From contig JARFJB010000531.1 in the NCBI GenBank assembly GCA_036346205.1, positions 110,001-174,000 on the forward strand: 64,000 nucleotides of DNA, given 5' to 3'. The position numbers were made by a program, and so were the translations under genes. Within the stretch, counting starts at the first letter, position 1; every line of letters begins with the position of its first letter. The DNA comes from Vesta saturnalis (taxonomy: Eukaryota > Arthropoda > Insecta > Coleoptera > Lampyridae). The notes under the pieces are model-generated. The model worked only from the letters and a program-made list of their open reading frames with translations, ran no database searches and had not been told where the DNA came from. Below, one piece after another: positions 9,006 through 21,342 of the stretch.

Positions 9006-12000
9006 CAGTGCGGTAACTAGGAATTTACCGCTCGCGGCCAGGATTACGTTCACGCCCCTATATACATTTTATAAATAGTTAAAAACAACTCATTTAAAAT
9101 AATTTTGTTTATTTTTGGACTATGGAGGTACAAGGAGTAAAATGCATTAAAACATAATATGGTAACATAAAAAAACAAGCAACAACTATGATATTACATA
9201 TAACAGCGAAAAGGCAAAATAAACGAATACCTAAGTACTAGGTAAAATAAAAAACAAAAATTATAGCAAAACTCTGGTAGGTATTAAAAAAAAAACAAAA
9301 TTGCACTCTTCTCGCTTTTAAACTAGGAAAGTCATCAATTACTTCCTTAAAATCTATAGATAAGGATAATTTTCTTTCTATACTTAAAATGGCCATATTA
9401 GTAAGCCTGCCCAGTCGATGATATTAAATAATTTTTGATTAATTTTAATTGATTTTTCACATGAAACTATATTTATTGGCGAGGTAAGAAACACTCCAAG
9501 AGCAATATCAATATTTACATATACAGCTTCCCACTCATTCTTTCTAATAAATTTTAAAATTTCTAGATGGTTAGGAGATTCTAATCTTTCACTGTGAGCA
9601 GATGCTTGAAACCCAAAACTGTCAATTTCGTTAACGGATTGGAAAGCATATAAATCTTGATCATATTTTAAAGCTTAATCAGTGGCATGCTGCAGAAAGC
9701 ACTTTAAGTGATTTACCGGTTAGAAAATTCAAATCAACCTTTAAGAGCACAAAATAGTAAATTCAGGTGAGATAGAGTTACATCAACAGTTTGCAAGGAC
9801 AATATGTTAAATTTGTTAATTTCCTTATAATTGCTTACCTCGTCAGAGGAAAGCTCCCCTACCATTTTTTAACTTTTCTTTTCTTCTTATTGTAAATTCT
9901 GGCACCATATGGAGCTTTTTACAATACATTTTCAAGTAAATTTTCCCTAAGAGATTGAATTTCTTCAACGAGCCCCTTTATTAAATTACACCCATCTAGT
10001 ACCGTTACAGATTTTCCCTACAGAAGTATATTAACTTTATTAATTTTATGAGAAATAACATTCCAGAGAACAAGAAGACATAGAAAATTATAGTCCAAAA
10101 CAACTTTAGAAATGATCTTGAATCAGTAGTATCAGAATCTGAATTCGAATTATCGTCCTCAATCTGTATTTTATTAAGTAAATCAATTACTTCTTTAAAG
10201 TCTAATGTAAGGGCTTTTATATCTTCCTCTCGGGTGCACCAGCGCATATCACTATGACCTTTAAGCCAAGTTTTTAGAGTGGAAACTAAAATTTTCCAAT
10301 GAGTTGTTGACCTCACAAAAAATTAAACAAATTTTGAACTGCCCCAAAAAAGGTTATTATTTCTGGGGAGCACCTAGCTGCATGATAATAGTAAGTCCGC
10401 CATCAACCGGTTTTGAAGTAATTTGTTTTGCCATTACATCTTTAGTGTTGCCTGTAACCTTACATAATCGATGAAGCTTTCTTCTGTGGAACATTCCGTT
10501 TGGCTGTATCGGACATATCTAGTGATCTGTGACGTTTGCTTCTGGTGGGATGTGTCTGCTGTGCAATACCACATGAAACAATAATATTTTGATTGAACTA
10601 TATTTGAAATAATTGTGTTCCTTCCCTTTTTTCCAATTAAATTTATCAGTTCGATTTGAACGGCAGACGAAAAATATATCTGGTTATTATGAGATATAAT
10701 GTGAGTTGCAATTGTGGGATCACTGACTTATGAACCCAATAGTGTTTAAAAATTTACCACAATTTGGAAGTCAAATAATTTCTCATGATCCCGTCAATAC
10801 ATCATTGTTTTTATCAACATGTAAGATTGCGCCTAATATGACATTAAGAATATGGTGCCGTTTTTTTTCTGGCAGAATTAATATTTTAGTTTTATCGTCG
10901 ATTAATCTTAATGCCTCTCTCAAATTCCCTCCATTTAAGGCTTTTATGTCGAGGAATAGCAGGGTTTAAATGTTTCCAGCCGAAGAAATCGGTTTCGTAA
11001 AAAACACCAAAAATGTTTTGGTCGAAAGGTTTACAAGGAAAGCAATATAAAGAATCATTCCTTCTCCAATAAATCAGCCAGGATCTTCGTATTGTTTCGC
11101 CATTCTCCATAACTTTATCAAACCATTTTTTGTCAAACCGTCTGTTACTTACCATAGGATACACATTGATGCCATCTCCTGGTCTGGTCCGTGTCTTACA
11201 GAAATTCCTAAGTTTCCTACTGAATGTAATGATTAACACGGTTATCCTTTTCTTCGGTTTCTAGGTCTAGGACATTGCTCTGGCGAGAAGAGGAAGGAGG
11301 AGTAGATTCTGTTATTGAACTATCATTAACTGTATTGGGTCTGCTGGGTATTATAGAAAAAAAGTTTTTTATTGGCGTCACGGTCTTCTTAACTTAACCT
11401 GTTTCCATCTGCCGCATTTTTTAATATTCAGCTCAAGATAGTCTTTCCGGTGGCATTTTCTTTGTTTGAGCTCTGACTCTTTAAAAGGGCCTTTTGTTAA
11501 ACCTATGAGTATTAAATATATTAACTGCAGCTAAATGTTAAAATTGCTAAAAGTGAAAACCAATGTAAACTAATGATTCCTAATACTAATATTAAATAAT
11601 TGGATATACTTTACATATCGCACAGCCATAGAACAGCCGGATTACCGACAAGAGGATAGCAAAAATAAAACTGTTCTATGGCGCATGGATGTAAATATGT
11701 TGTAGTGAGATTGTTTGCTTACCCTGGCTACTTTCTAATATACGCTTAAACACGTAAAGACGTAAATTAGTTTGACGACATAACGATAAAAATAAAATCA
11801 TCAACACTCAACACAACACAAGTATCCAAGTACACATCTGAGCTTAGACTGAGCTGTTTACATACAGAACAGACGCAGACACGCAGACCGCGCCACAAGA
11901 TTCACGGTATTCGACGGTCGATATCGATATGCAACATTCGACGTTTACATTTTCCGTAATTCGTAAAAAATAAAATGAGCTGATTATAGTGCTACTTTAT

Positions 12001-12195
12001 TAAAATAGTAGTTTAGAACTAATACACTTGTTTTTTGTTTTTTCCGCCTATTAAAATTACAATTATGGCATAAATAAACATGGTTCTGTTCTTTTTTTTA
12101 ATTTGAAAAATTTTTTTTATCGAGACATTTGGGACCTCCAAAAAGCTCGCGCCCGCGGCATGTGCCGCCTTTTCCACGCCCTAGTTACGCCGCAG
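9006..12195 (-). mobile_element. hAT DNA transposon with intact ends and exact 8-bp target duplication
   Basis: The left end CAGTGCGGTAACTAGG (9,006) and the reverse complement of the right end CTGCGGCGTAACTAGG (12,195) match at 12 of 16 positions, including the whole GTAACTAGG. Directly outside, TTTACTAA occurs at 8,998-9,005 and at 12,196-12,203, the 8-bp duplication expected of hAT transposition. The element is 3,190 bp long. It contains a decayed transposase on the - strand. GC-rich subterminal stretches (9,028-9,060 and 12,140-12,180) stand out from the AT-rich interior. Confidence 0.88.
9285..11240 (-). pseudogene. hAT transposase (ZMYM1-like), decayed
   Basis: Three segments in the right order on the - strand identify it. 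At 11,239-10,892 there is a TTF/BED-type zinc finger region with SWLIYWRRNDSLYCFPC and GWKHLNP. At 10,316-10,130 comes LKGHSDMRWCTREEDIKAL, the helical segment that precedes the dimerisation domain, then a stretch of acidic residues. At 9,400-9,285 the C-terminal hAT block appears as AILSIERKLS and FKEVIDDFPSLKARRV. Stops and frameshifts separate the pieces, and parts of the RNase H-like core are not recognisable. The product would cut and paste the element at its 9,006/12,195 ends. It cannot be functional here. Confidence 0.72.
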
Positions 12196-12203
12196 TTTAC
12201 TAA

Positions 12204-12819
12204 ATAAGGCGATAAAGGGACAAGTGAAATGTGTTAATTCGTGTGTTCAACTGCTGATCGCAATTGTGCAGAAATGTTGGCAAACAGTGTTGCGGATCTC
12301 GTTAAGCAGGGAGCGAGTGGGTGGCAAGCTTATCCATAGCAGGAACCTATATAAACGATTTCACAGCAAGAAAGATTTCTGTGCGAATTGGGATTCGGAG
12401 TAATTGTAATTGAGAAACATAAGCAGAAATTTCAATTAATAGAAAATAATCATTTAAAGAACAACAAGAGAAATCAGAGTTAGCTGAGATTACTTTAAAT
12501 TATGACATTCAATTTGATAATATAAAAATATTGTCAAGACCAACTCATTATTATGTTCGTTTACAATGTGAAGGTATTGAGATATAGAAACATCCTAATA
12601 ACTTTAATAGGCAAGAACAGGTCTCCGTTTAAATAGGTTTTGGCATCCTATAATAAAAAATGGCACAATGATACATCTTAATTTTAATTTTAACTTTTGG
12701 TAAGTCTATGGTTTTGATGTGTTTTCTTAGATCTTGAAGTAAGTGATTTACCAATTATATGTTAAGTTACCACAGCACTATAATAAATTAACATATGGAC
12801 ATCTTATGATACTACAGCT
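12204..12819. other. No gene; short TTAA-bounded hairpin at 12,757-12,796
   Basis: AT-rich, with a possible TATA (CCTATATAA, 12,347) in a slightly GC-richer patch that might be the degraded 5' region of the BEL/Pao element. At 12,757-12,796 ATATGTTAA and TTAACATAT flank a 22-bp spacer containing ACCACAGCACTATAAT. The same spacer recurs at 21,072-21,099. Confidence 0.4.
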
Positions 12820-13805
12820 AACTTACCCTTTTACTAAATTTGATTTAATCACGAAAATAAGAAAATAATGCACGCAACGCCACAATTACTGCTACATTCA
12901 ATTAGAGAAATTTGTTGGCCTGTAGGAGATCGTAATTTAGCCAGCATTTTAATCGTCCATGCATGGGTACGATGTGCCCGTATGAAAGGACATAGTTTTG
13001 TCTCTAATGGTAAACTTCCCAAGATACCGTTTTAGTATTAGTTACCTATTCGAGAACGTGGGTGTGGAACTATGCAGATTTTGTTACGTCTGCTAGTCAC
13101 CAAGGTCACCGTTACCGATTAATTAAAGTATACATAATCATTTTTATACGATTTAGTACTAAAGTGATTCATTAAGGATTACTGGGCGATTTGGCAAGCA
13201 ATAATAATTTACTAGCTTTACGCAAGTTTGTGTCTCATAGAGTAACACCTAATAATATTTATTCTGGTAATGGTATCTCGTTTGTTCTTGCTTACAACAA
13301 ACTTTCTAAATTTTTAAAACCACGTTGAGAATGCTGGTCAGAAAAAGTGGCCAGTGAAGGAATTAATTTTCACTTTATTCCCACTTCGCACTTTGGTGCA
13401 CTCCAGGAAGCTGGCCTTAAGTCAAAATATCATTTAATGAGAGTGCTGTTAAACTGTAATTTATCTTAAGCAGAGCTAAACTCTACGTTAATTTAAGTCT
13501 AGATAATGTTAAATGTACGACCACTCGCTCACTTGCCTTCCAATCCTGAAGATTTAATGTCGTTGACTCCAGGATATTTTCTCATTGGGCGACGACTTAC
13601 TTCTTTACTAGCACATGATCTTTAAAACTATAAATCGTTTAACTTGTTTTCAAAGAATTGAACAGTTTCGACAACCATTTTGGACGAGACGGAACAAAAA
13701 GTACTTTTCTGAGCTAAATGGCAAATACAGAAAAATCCGTTAAAGATGGATTTTCCCGTTAATCTCTCCATTCAAGATTTGCTTGTATAATTGCCGTTTA
13801 TTTTA
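12820..13805 (+). pseudogene. BEL/Pao retrotransposon integrase remnant
   Basis: Successive frames recover the BEL/Pao integrase in order. HATPQLLLHSIREICWPVG at 12,871 is the H-H-C-C zinc region, followed by LPKIP. Then come LRKFVSHRVTPNNIYSGNG (13,210-13,265; the catalytic aspartate of the SDNG motif is replaced by glycine), INFHFIP and GALQEAGLKS (catalytic glutamate region, about 13,360-13,415). LMSLTPGYFLIGRRL follows at 13,555-13,600, then RIEQFRQPFWTRR at 13,655. Multiple stops and shifts are present. Reverse transcriptase and LTRs are not recognisable. Integration activity is clearly lost. Confidence 0.8.
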
Positions 13806-15280
13806 GTTTTGACAACATTAGTCGGAACCAGACATTAAGACCACCTATGGAATACTTCGAAGATCGTTTAGTAAGATCAATCTACCCCGGGGAACGATGA
13901 ATATCGAAAATAAGCTCATAAAGTGTTCCTTAACCGATCAATATTTTCAGAAATTGATTTTTTTTTGTAGCAGGGCTCATTTGAAACAATTTCCGAAACT
14001 AAAATAACTGAAAAATAGTACAACGCAGACATGCAGTTAAAATGTGGCTCCAATCCAGTAATTTAGTACTTTGTAGTTAAATTTCTTTCTACTCGGTGTA
14101 GAAGTCTGAACATATTTTTAGTCGTCATAGTTTTCGTATATAAATCGGTTTGTCTACTTTTGGAGGACCGGATATTATGTTTCGAGAATATTTTTCCATT
14201 TGAGCTTTTGTAATAATGATGTTTGATTTGCAAAAAAAAAAACGTACCAGTTTCTTATTACACGCATAGTCATTAAAAATTTTACGTACGAAATTTCCTT
14301 ATTTCAATAAATTTCCTCAATATCCAATAACCTGCTCATTAAAAACTCAACGTTAACAAAATTAATTTTAAACAAAAAATATTATTCAATGTATGTTAAA
14401 AAACGTATATAATGCTTTTGATCAAAATTACTTGATTTGAATAGTGGTGGTTTAAAATTATTTACTTTAAGCAACTTAAAAGTTATCGGAAAAACATCAA
14501 TGGAAAAATGGTAGTGCAGTCATTTCACTCGTAATACAATAAATCCAACCTATGTTAAATTCTAAATTATATGCTTAAGTTGTTGCACGTTTTATATCTA
14601 GCAAAAAATAACGCCAAGAGGTGGTTTAGAATGAAAAGTGAGTATGAAGTTTTAATCAGATGAAATTACTAGTGTTACATATTTACTTACGCGTTAAATG
14701 AATAGTTTTGTTGTCAGCTTTAAAAATTCCATGCATAGTAAATTAGATTTGGCTTTTCGCTTTTGTTTTTTTCTTCTTTTACATAAAGCGAATCAAAGGA
14801 TAATGAACAACTGAAGTTTATGTTTTGGAAAACTTTATAAGTTCTAATTATTTTCCTTGCTTTAAAATTACAAGAAGTAATTTTCACTTCTTCTTTACTT
14901 GATATTCACGTGTGTATGAGGTTAACAATGAATTTTAGATTACAATTAAACGTGTTAAGTTTCTGTACAGATCGATGAAATTATGTTACAGGCAAATAGA
15001 TGATTTTGAAAGCTGAGTGAAGTTATATGGAAATATTCTTAAAAGTACGCAATTTTAGACAGAATTGTATACTAGTCAAGTACTAAATACTATTATGTGA
15101 CATCGTAACTCCCAATAGCAGAAAGGTGAGTTGATCAAGCGAGTTTTAAGAATGATTCAAGAAAATATGTTCAGCCGTTTGAAGATCACTAGCTCTTTTC
15201 TAGTTGATAAAGGGATATTTTACTCTTTATTAGAGGTTATGACTTATTTTCACCGAATAAAGTTCGGTATATGAATTCTG
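13806..15280. other. AT-rich, no recognisable gene
   Basis: No open frame with a recognisable domain on either strand. Poly-A/T runs and short direct repeats only, up to the edge of the TG satellite. Confidence 0.5.
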
Positions 15281-16115
15281 TGTGTGTCTGTGTGTCTGTG
15301 TGTCTGTGTGTCTGTGTGTCTGTGTGTCTGTGTGTCTGTGTGTCTGTGTGTCTGTGTGTCTGTGTGTCTGTGTGTCAGTGTGTCTGTGTGTCTGTGTGTC
15401 TGAGTGTCTGTGTGTCTGTGTGTCTGTGTATCTGTGTGCCTGTGTGTCTGTGTGTCTGTGTGTCTGTGTGCCTGTGTGGTGTCTGTGTGTGTGCTGTGTC
15501 TGTGTCTGTGTGTCTGTGTGTCTGTGTGCCTGTGTGTCTGTGTGTCTGTGTGTCTGTGTGTCTGTGTGTCTGTGTGTCTGTGTGTCTGTGTGTTGTCTGT
15601 GTGTCTGTGTGTCTGTGTGTCTGTGCTGTGTCTGTGTGTCTGTGTGTCTGTGTGTGTCTGTGTGTGTCTGTGTGTCTGTGTGTCTGTGTGTCTGTGTGTC
15701 TGTGTGTCTGTGTTCTGTGTGTCTGTGTGTCTGTGTGTCATGTGTCTATGTGTGTCTGTGTGTCTGTGTTCTGTGTGTCTGTGTGTCTGTGTGTCTGTGT
15801 GTCTGTGTGTCTGTGTGTCTGTGTGTCTGTGTGTCTGTGTGTTGTTGTGTGTCTGTGTGTCTGTGTGTTGTGTGTTGTGTGTGTGTCTGTGTGTATCGTG
15901 TGTCTGTGTGTCTGTGTGTGTGTGTGTGTGTGTGTGTTGTGTGTCTGTGTGTCTGTGTGTCGTGTGCTGTGTGTCTGGTGCTGTATGTGTATGTGTGTCT
16001 GTGTGTACGTTGTGTGTGTATGTGTGTCTGTGTTGTGTGTTGTGTCTGTGTATGTGTGTATGTGATGTCTGTTTGTATGTGTGTGATGTGTGTATGTGTG
16101 TATGTGTGTTGTGTG

Positions 16116-16148
<33 letters not shown>

Positions 16149-17790
16149 TTGTGTGTATGTGTGTATGTTGTGTATGTGTGTGTGTGTGTGTAGTGTGTAT
16201 GTGTGATGTGTGTATGATGGTGTATGTGTGTATGTGTGTGTGTATGTGTGTGTGGGTGTATGTGTGTATGTGTGTATGTGTGTGTGTGTATGTGTGTGTG
16301 TGTGATGTGTGTGTGATGTGTATGTGTGTAGTGTGATGTGTGTATGTGTATGTGTGTATGTGTGTATGTGTGTATGTGTGTATGTGTGTATGTGTGTATG
16401 TGTGTATGTGTGTATGTGTGTATGTGTGTATGTGTGTATGTGTGTATGTGTGTATGTGTGTATGTGTGTATGTGTGTATGTGTGTATGTGTGTATGTGTG
16501 TGTGTATGTGTGTATGTGTGTATGTGTGTATGTGTGTATGTGTGTATGTGTGTATGTGTGTATGTGTGATGTGTAGTGTGTATGTGTGTATGTGTATGTG
16601 TGTGTGCATGTGTGTATGTGTGATGTGTGTATGTGTGTATGTGTGCATGTGTGTATGTGTGTGATGTGTGTATGTGTATGTGTGATGTGTGTATGTGTGT
16701 ATGTGTGTATGTGTGTATGTGTGTGTGATGTGTGTTGTGTGTATGTGTGTGTGTGTATGTGTGTATGTGTGTATGTGTGTATGTGTGTATGTGTGTATGT
16801 GCATGTGTGTATGTGCATGTGTGTATGTGTGTATGTGATGTGTATGTGTTGTGTGTATGTGTATTGTGTATGTGTGTATGTGTGTTGTGTATGTGTGTAT
16901 GTTGTGTGTATGTGTGTATGTGTGTGTATGTGTGTATGTGTGTGTATGTGTGTATTTGTTGTGTATGTGATGTTGTGTATGTGTGTATGTGTGTATGTAT
17001 GTGTATTGTGCATGTGTGTATGTGTGTTGTGATGTGTGTATGTGTGTATGTGTGTATGTGTGTATGTGTATGTGTGTATGTGTGTATGTGTGTGTATGTT
17101 GTGTGTATGTGATGTGTGTATGTGTGTATGTGTGTATGTGTATGTGTGTATGTGTGTATGTGTATGTGTGTATGTGTGTATGTGTGTATGTGTATGTGTA
17201 TGTGTGTATGTGTGTATGTGTGTATGTGTGTATGTGTGTATTGTGTATGTGTATGTGTATGTGTGTATGTGTGATATGTGTATGTGTGTATGTGTTGTTA
17301 TGTGTGTATGTGTGTATGTGTGTATGTGTATTGTATGTGTGTATGTGTGTATGTGTATGGATGTGTAGTGTGTGTATGTGTGTATGTGTGTATTGTGTGT
17401 ATTGTGTATGTGTTATGTGATTGTTGTTGTGTATGTGTGTATGTGTGTATGTGTGTATGTGTGTTGTGTATGTGTGTATGTGTATTGTGTGTATGTGTGT
17501 ATGTGTATGTGTGTATGTGTATGTGTGTATGTGTATGTGTGTATGTGTATGTGTGTATGATGTGTATGTGTATGTGTGTATGTGTGTGTGTATGTGTGTA
17601 TGTGTGTATTGTGTGTATTGTGTATGTGTGTATGTGTGTATGTGTGTATGTGTATGTGTGTATGTGTGTATGTGTGTATGTGTATGTGTGTATGTGTATG
17701 TGTATGTGTGTATGTGTGTATGTGATGTGTGTATGTGTATGTGTGTATGTGTATGTGTATTGTGTATGTGTGTATATGTGTATGTGTGTA

Positions 17791-17835
<45 letters not shown>

Positions 17836-20446
17836 GTGTGTATGTGTGTATGTGTGTATGTGTGTATGTGTGTATGTGTGTATGTGTGTATGTGTGTATG
17901 TGTGTATGTGTATGTGTATGTGTGCATGTGTGTATGTGTGTGTATGTGTGTATGTGTGTGTATGTGTGTATGTGTGTGTAGTGTATGTGTGTATGTGTGT
18001 ATGTGATGTGTATGTGTGTATGTGTATGTGTATGTGTGATGTGTATGTGATGTGTATGTGTATGTATGTGTATGTGTGTATGTGTGTATGTGTGTATGTG
18101 ATGTATGTGTATGTGTGTATGTGTGTATTGATGTGTATGTGTGTATGTGTGTATGTGTGTATGTGTGTATGTGTATGTGTGTATGTGTGATTGTGTATGT
18201 GTGTATGTGCATGTGTATGTGTGTGATGTGTGTATTGTGTATGTGTGTATGTGTGTATGTGTATGTGTGTATGTGTGTATGTGCATGTGTGTATGTGTAT
18301 GATGTGTGTATGTGTGTATGTGTATGTGTGTATGTGTGTGTGTGTGTGTGTATGTGTGATGTGATGTGTGTATGTGTGTGTGTGATGTATGTGTGATGTG
18401 TGCATGTGTAGTGTGTATGTGTATGTGTGTATGTGTGTTGTGTGTATGTGTATGTGTGATGTGTGTATGTGTATGTGTGTATGTGTGTATGTGTGTATGT
18501 GTATGTGTGTATGTGTGTATGTGTGTATGTGATGTTGTATGTGTGCATGTGTGATGTGTGTATGTGTGTGTATGTGTATGTGTGATGTGTGCATGTGTGT
18601 ATGTGTGTGTATGTGTATGTGTGATGTGTGTGATGTGTGTGTGTATGTGTGTAGTGTATGTGTGTATGTGTATGATGCTGTGTGTGTGCTGTGTGTGTGT
18701 TGTGTGTTGTGTGCTATGTGTATGTGTATGTGTGTATGTGTGTATGTGTGTGTGTTGTGTGTTGTGTGTTGTGTGTCATGTGTTTGTGCATGTGTGTATG
18801 TGTGTATGTGTATGGTGTGTATGTGTGTATGTGTGTATGTGTGTATGTGTGTATGTGTGTAGTGTGTATGTGTGTTGTGTGTTGTGTATGTGTGTGTGTA
18901 TGTGTGTACGTGTGATGTGTGTATGTGTATGTGTAATGTTGTTGTTGTGTGTGTGTGTGTGTATGTGTGTGGTGTGTGGTGTGTGTGTATGTGTGTGGTG
19001 TGTATGTGTGTGGTGCATGTTGTGTATGTGTGTGTGTGTATGTGTGTAGTGTGTGTGTGCATGTGTGTATGTGTGTTGTGTGATGTGTGTGTGTGTGTGT
19101 GTGTGATGTGTGTGTATGGTGTGTATGTGTTATGTGTATTGTGTGTATGTGTATGTGTATGTGTGTATGTGATGTGTGATGTGTATGTGTGTATGTATGT
19201 GTATGTGATGTTATGTGTGTATTGTGTGTATGTGTTGTGTGTATGTGTGTATGTGTGATTGTGTATTGTGTGTATGTGTATGTGTGTATGTGTGTATGTG
19301 ATGTGTGTATGTGTATGTGTGTATGTGTATGTGTGTATGTGTGTATGTGTGTATGTGTATGTGTATGTGTGTATGTGTGTATGTGTGTATGTGTGTATGT
19401 GTGTATGTGTATGTGATGTATGTGTATGTGTGTATGTATGTATGTGTGTATTGTGTATGTGTATGTGTGTATTGGTGTATGTGTGTATGTGTGTATGTGT
19501 ATGTGTGATGTGTATGTGTGTATGTGTGTATGATGTGTGTATGTGTATGTATGTGTGTATGTGTATGTGTGTATGTGTGTGTGTGTATGTGTGTATGTGT
19601 GTATGTGTATGTGTGTATGTGTATGTGTGTATGTGTGTATGTGTGTATGTGATGTGTGTATGTGTGTATGTGTGTATGTGTGTATGTGTTGTTTGTGTGT
19701 ATGTGTGTATGTGTGTATGTGTGTATGTGTGATGTGTAGTGTATGTGTGTATGTGTGTTGTGTGTATGTGTATTGTGTATGTGTGTATGTGTGTATGTGT
19801 GATGTGTTATGTGTGTATGTGTGTATGTGTGTATGTGTGTATGTGTGTATGTGTGTATGTGTGTATGTGTGTATGTGTGTATGTGTGTGTATGTGTTGTG
19901 TGTATGTGTGTAGTGTATGTGTGTATGTGTATGCATGTCTGTTTGCCTGTGTGTCTGTGTGTCTGTGTCTGTGTGTCTGTGTGTCTGTGTGTCTGTGTGT
20001 GTTCTGTGTGTCTGTGTGTCTCTGTGTCTGTGTGTCTGTGTCTGTGTGTCTGTGTGTCTGTGTGTCTGTGTGTCTGTGTGTCTGTGTGTCTGTGTGTCTG
20101 TGTGTCTGTGTCTGTGTCTCTGTGTCTGTGTGTCTGTGTGTCTGTGTGTCTGTGTCAGTGTGTCTGTGTGTCTGTGTGTCTGTGTATCTGTGTGTCTGTG
20201 TATCTGTGTGTCTGTGTGTATGTGTGTATGTGTATGTGTGAAGGTGTGTCTGTTTGTCTGTGTGCGTGTGTGCGTGTGTAGTGTGTGCGTGTGTGTCGTG
20301 TGTGTGTGCGTGTGCGTGTGCGTGTGTGCGTGCATGTTTGCGTGTGTGTGGTGTGCCTGTGTGCGTGTACGTGGTACGTGTGTGCGTGTGTGCGTGTGTG
20401 CGTGTGTGCGTGTGTGTGGTGTGTGTGTGTGTGCGTGTGTGCGTGC
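15281..20446. repeat. 5.2-kb TG-rich compound satellite
   Basis: One uninterrupted simple-sequence tract. GTGTGTCT 8-mers dominate 15,281-15,970. GTGTGTAT and GTGTAT units dominate 16,020-19,920. GTGTGTCT returns at 19,935-20,220, and GTGTGTGC/GTGC variants finish it at 20,255-20,446. Single-base indels such as GTGTGATGTG and GTGTTGTG recur throughout. Long reading frames on both strands (Cys-Val-Tyr or His-Thr-Tyr repeats) come from the stop-free unit and are not genes. All G/T is on the + strand. Confidence 0.97.
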
Positions 20447-20470
20447 CAATCCACGAAAAAGTTTATATAT

Positions 20471-20473
<3 letters not shown>

Positions 20474-20513
<40 letters not shown>

Positions 20514-20615
20514 GTGTGTGTGTGTGTGTGTGTTGTAGCTTTTTGTGTTAGAATATTGAAAACCTTACCTCAGATTCTGAAAGAAGATCAAAAATAGTAG
20601 GAGTCGCCAGTTGTG

Positions 20616-20688
<73 letters not shown>

Positions 20689-20690
20689 TT
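20474..20690. repeat. (AT)n, (GT)n and (AT)n arrays around an 85-bp unique spacer
   Basis: TA repeats at about 20,474-20,510 pass straight into (GT)n to 20,533. A short unique segment (20,534-20,617) follows, and then a second TA array to 20,690 that ends against the SINE. Confidence 0.93.
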
Positions 20691-20890
20691 GTCAGCGGTA
20701 GAGGTGTCAGACTCATAACTCAAAGGTACGAAGTTCGAATCTGAGAGTAGTCAAGTGCTTGAGAAAACATCCGGCTCAAGAGCGAAAAACAGTCCCTCGC
20801 AGGACAACCTGGTGATGGACGCAGAGTCTGCTTCCAAAACGTGGAAATAGGCCGATAATCCAATTAACATATAAACCACAGTTACAAATA
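20691..20890 (+). mobile_element. tRNA-Met-derived SINE
   Basis: The head is an elongator tRNA-Met lookalike: an A-box-like AGCGGTAGAGGTG at 20,694, an anticodon loop CTCATAA (CAT at 20,714-20,716) and a T-arm/B-box GTACGAAGTTCGAATCTG at 20,726. The acceptor stem cannot be closed, and the 5' side is (AT)n, so it is not a functional tRNA. A non-tRNA body follows (ACATCCGGCTC, CCTCGCAGGACAACCTGG, GCAGAGTCTGC) to about 20,890. A tRNA head with internal pol III boxes plus an unrelated body is the standard SINE layout. No poly-A tail is obvious. Confidence 0.6.
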
Positions 20891-20900
20891 CACTTACAAT

Positions 20901-21066
20901 ACAGAATGTTGTAAACAATTTTGTCAAAGTTGAAAAATTAAAACATAGACATCAGCCTGCTTTCAACATAACAGTTTGAGAAACGTATAAAGCCAACTAT
21001 AGAATTAAATTTTAGTAAAGAATATCAAGGTCATTGAAAATTAAATATTGTTAAACTGTCTTAAAT
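20901..21066 (-). mobile_element. Penelope-like repeat, copy 3 (partial)
   Basis: It matches 3,275-3,428 of copy 1 from GTTGTAAACAATTTTGTC through ATTGTTAAACTGTCTTAAA. The hammerhead-like part is absent. It forms an inverted pair with copy 4 about 280 bp away. Confidence 0.5.
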
Positions 21067-21104
21067 TATGTGTTAAATTACCACAGCACTATAATTTAAC
21101 ATAA
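21066..21104. repeat. TTAA-bounded hairpin with conserved core
   Basis: TTATG-GTTAA and TTAACATAA flank a spacer containing ACCACAGCACTATAAT, the same core as at 12,757-12,796. It directly adjoins the end of Penelope-like copy 3. Possible transposon footprint or tiny MITE. Confidence 0.35.
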
Positions 21105-21342
21105 GTAGTTGAAATTAAGATTAAAATTAAAGAATTTCCAAAAACTTTCTGCGTTATGCTTTACATTGTTAATAACACTTGCACTTATTGATAAAGAAAT
21201 CTCTTTGTTAGATTTAACTGGATTATTTTATTTGATGTCATGTTTATATTTGTGAGTGCTTCTATCATTTTGAAATTGAAGTTTTTCACAACTTTACGCT
21301 TACATCATAACTTGATTAAATTTTGTTAAATGTGTTTTTTGG

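Noticed and set aside
13815..14200. A possible Tc1-type inverted repeat pair (AACCAGACATTAAGACCAC and the CTACTTTTGGAGGACCGG stretch)
   Set aside because: The two do not pair when reverse-complemented, and no transposase or target duplication is present.
15250..20597. Reading frames of up to 846 codons in His-Thr-Tyr or Cys-Val-Tyr repeats
   Set aside because: Same cause: TG-rich satellite units without stop codons.
20691..20760. A functional tRNA-Met gene
   Set aside because: No acceptor stem can be closed, the 5' side is an AT microsatellite, and a SINE-like body follows without a pol III terminator.
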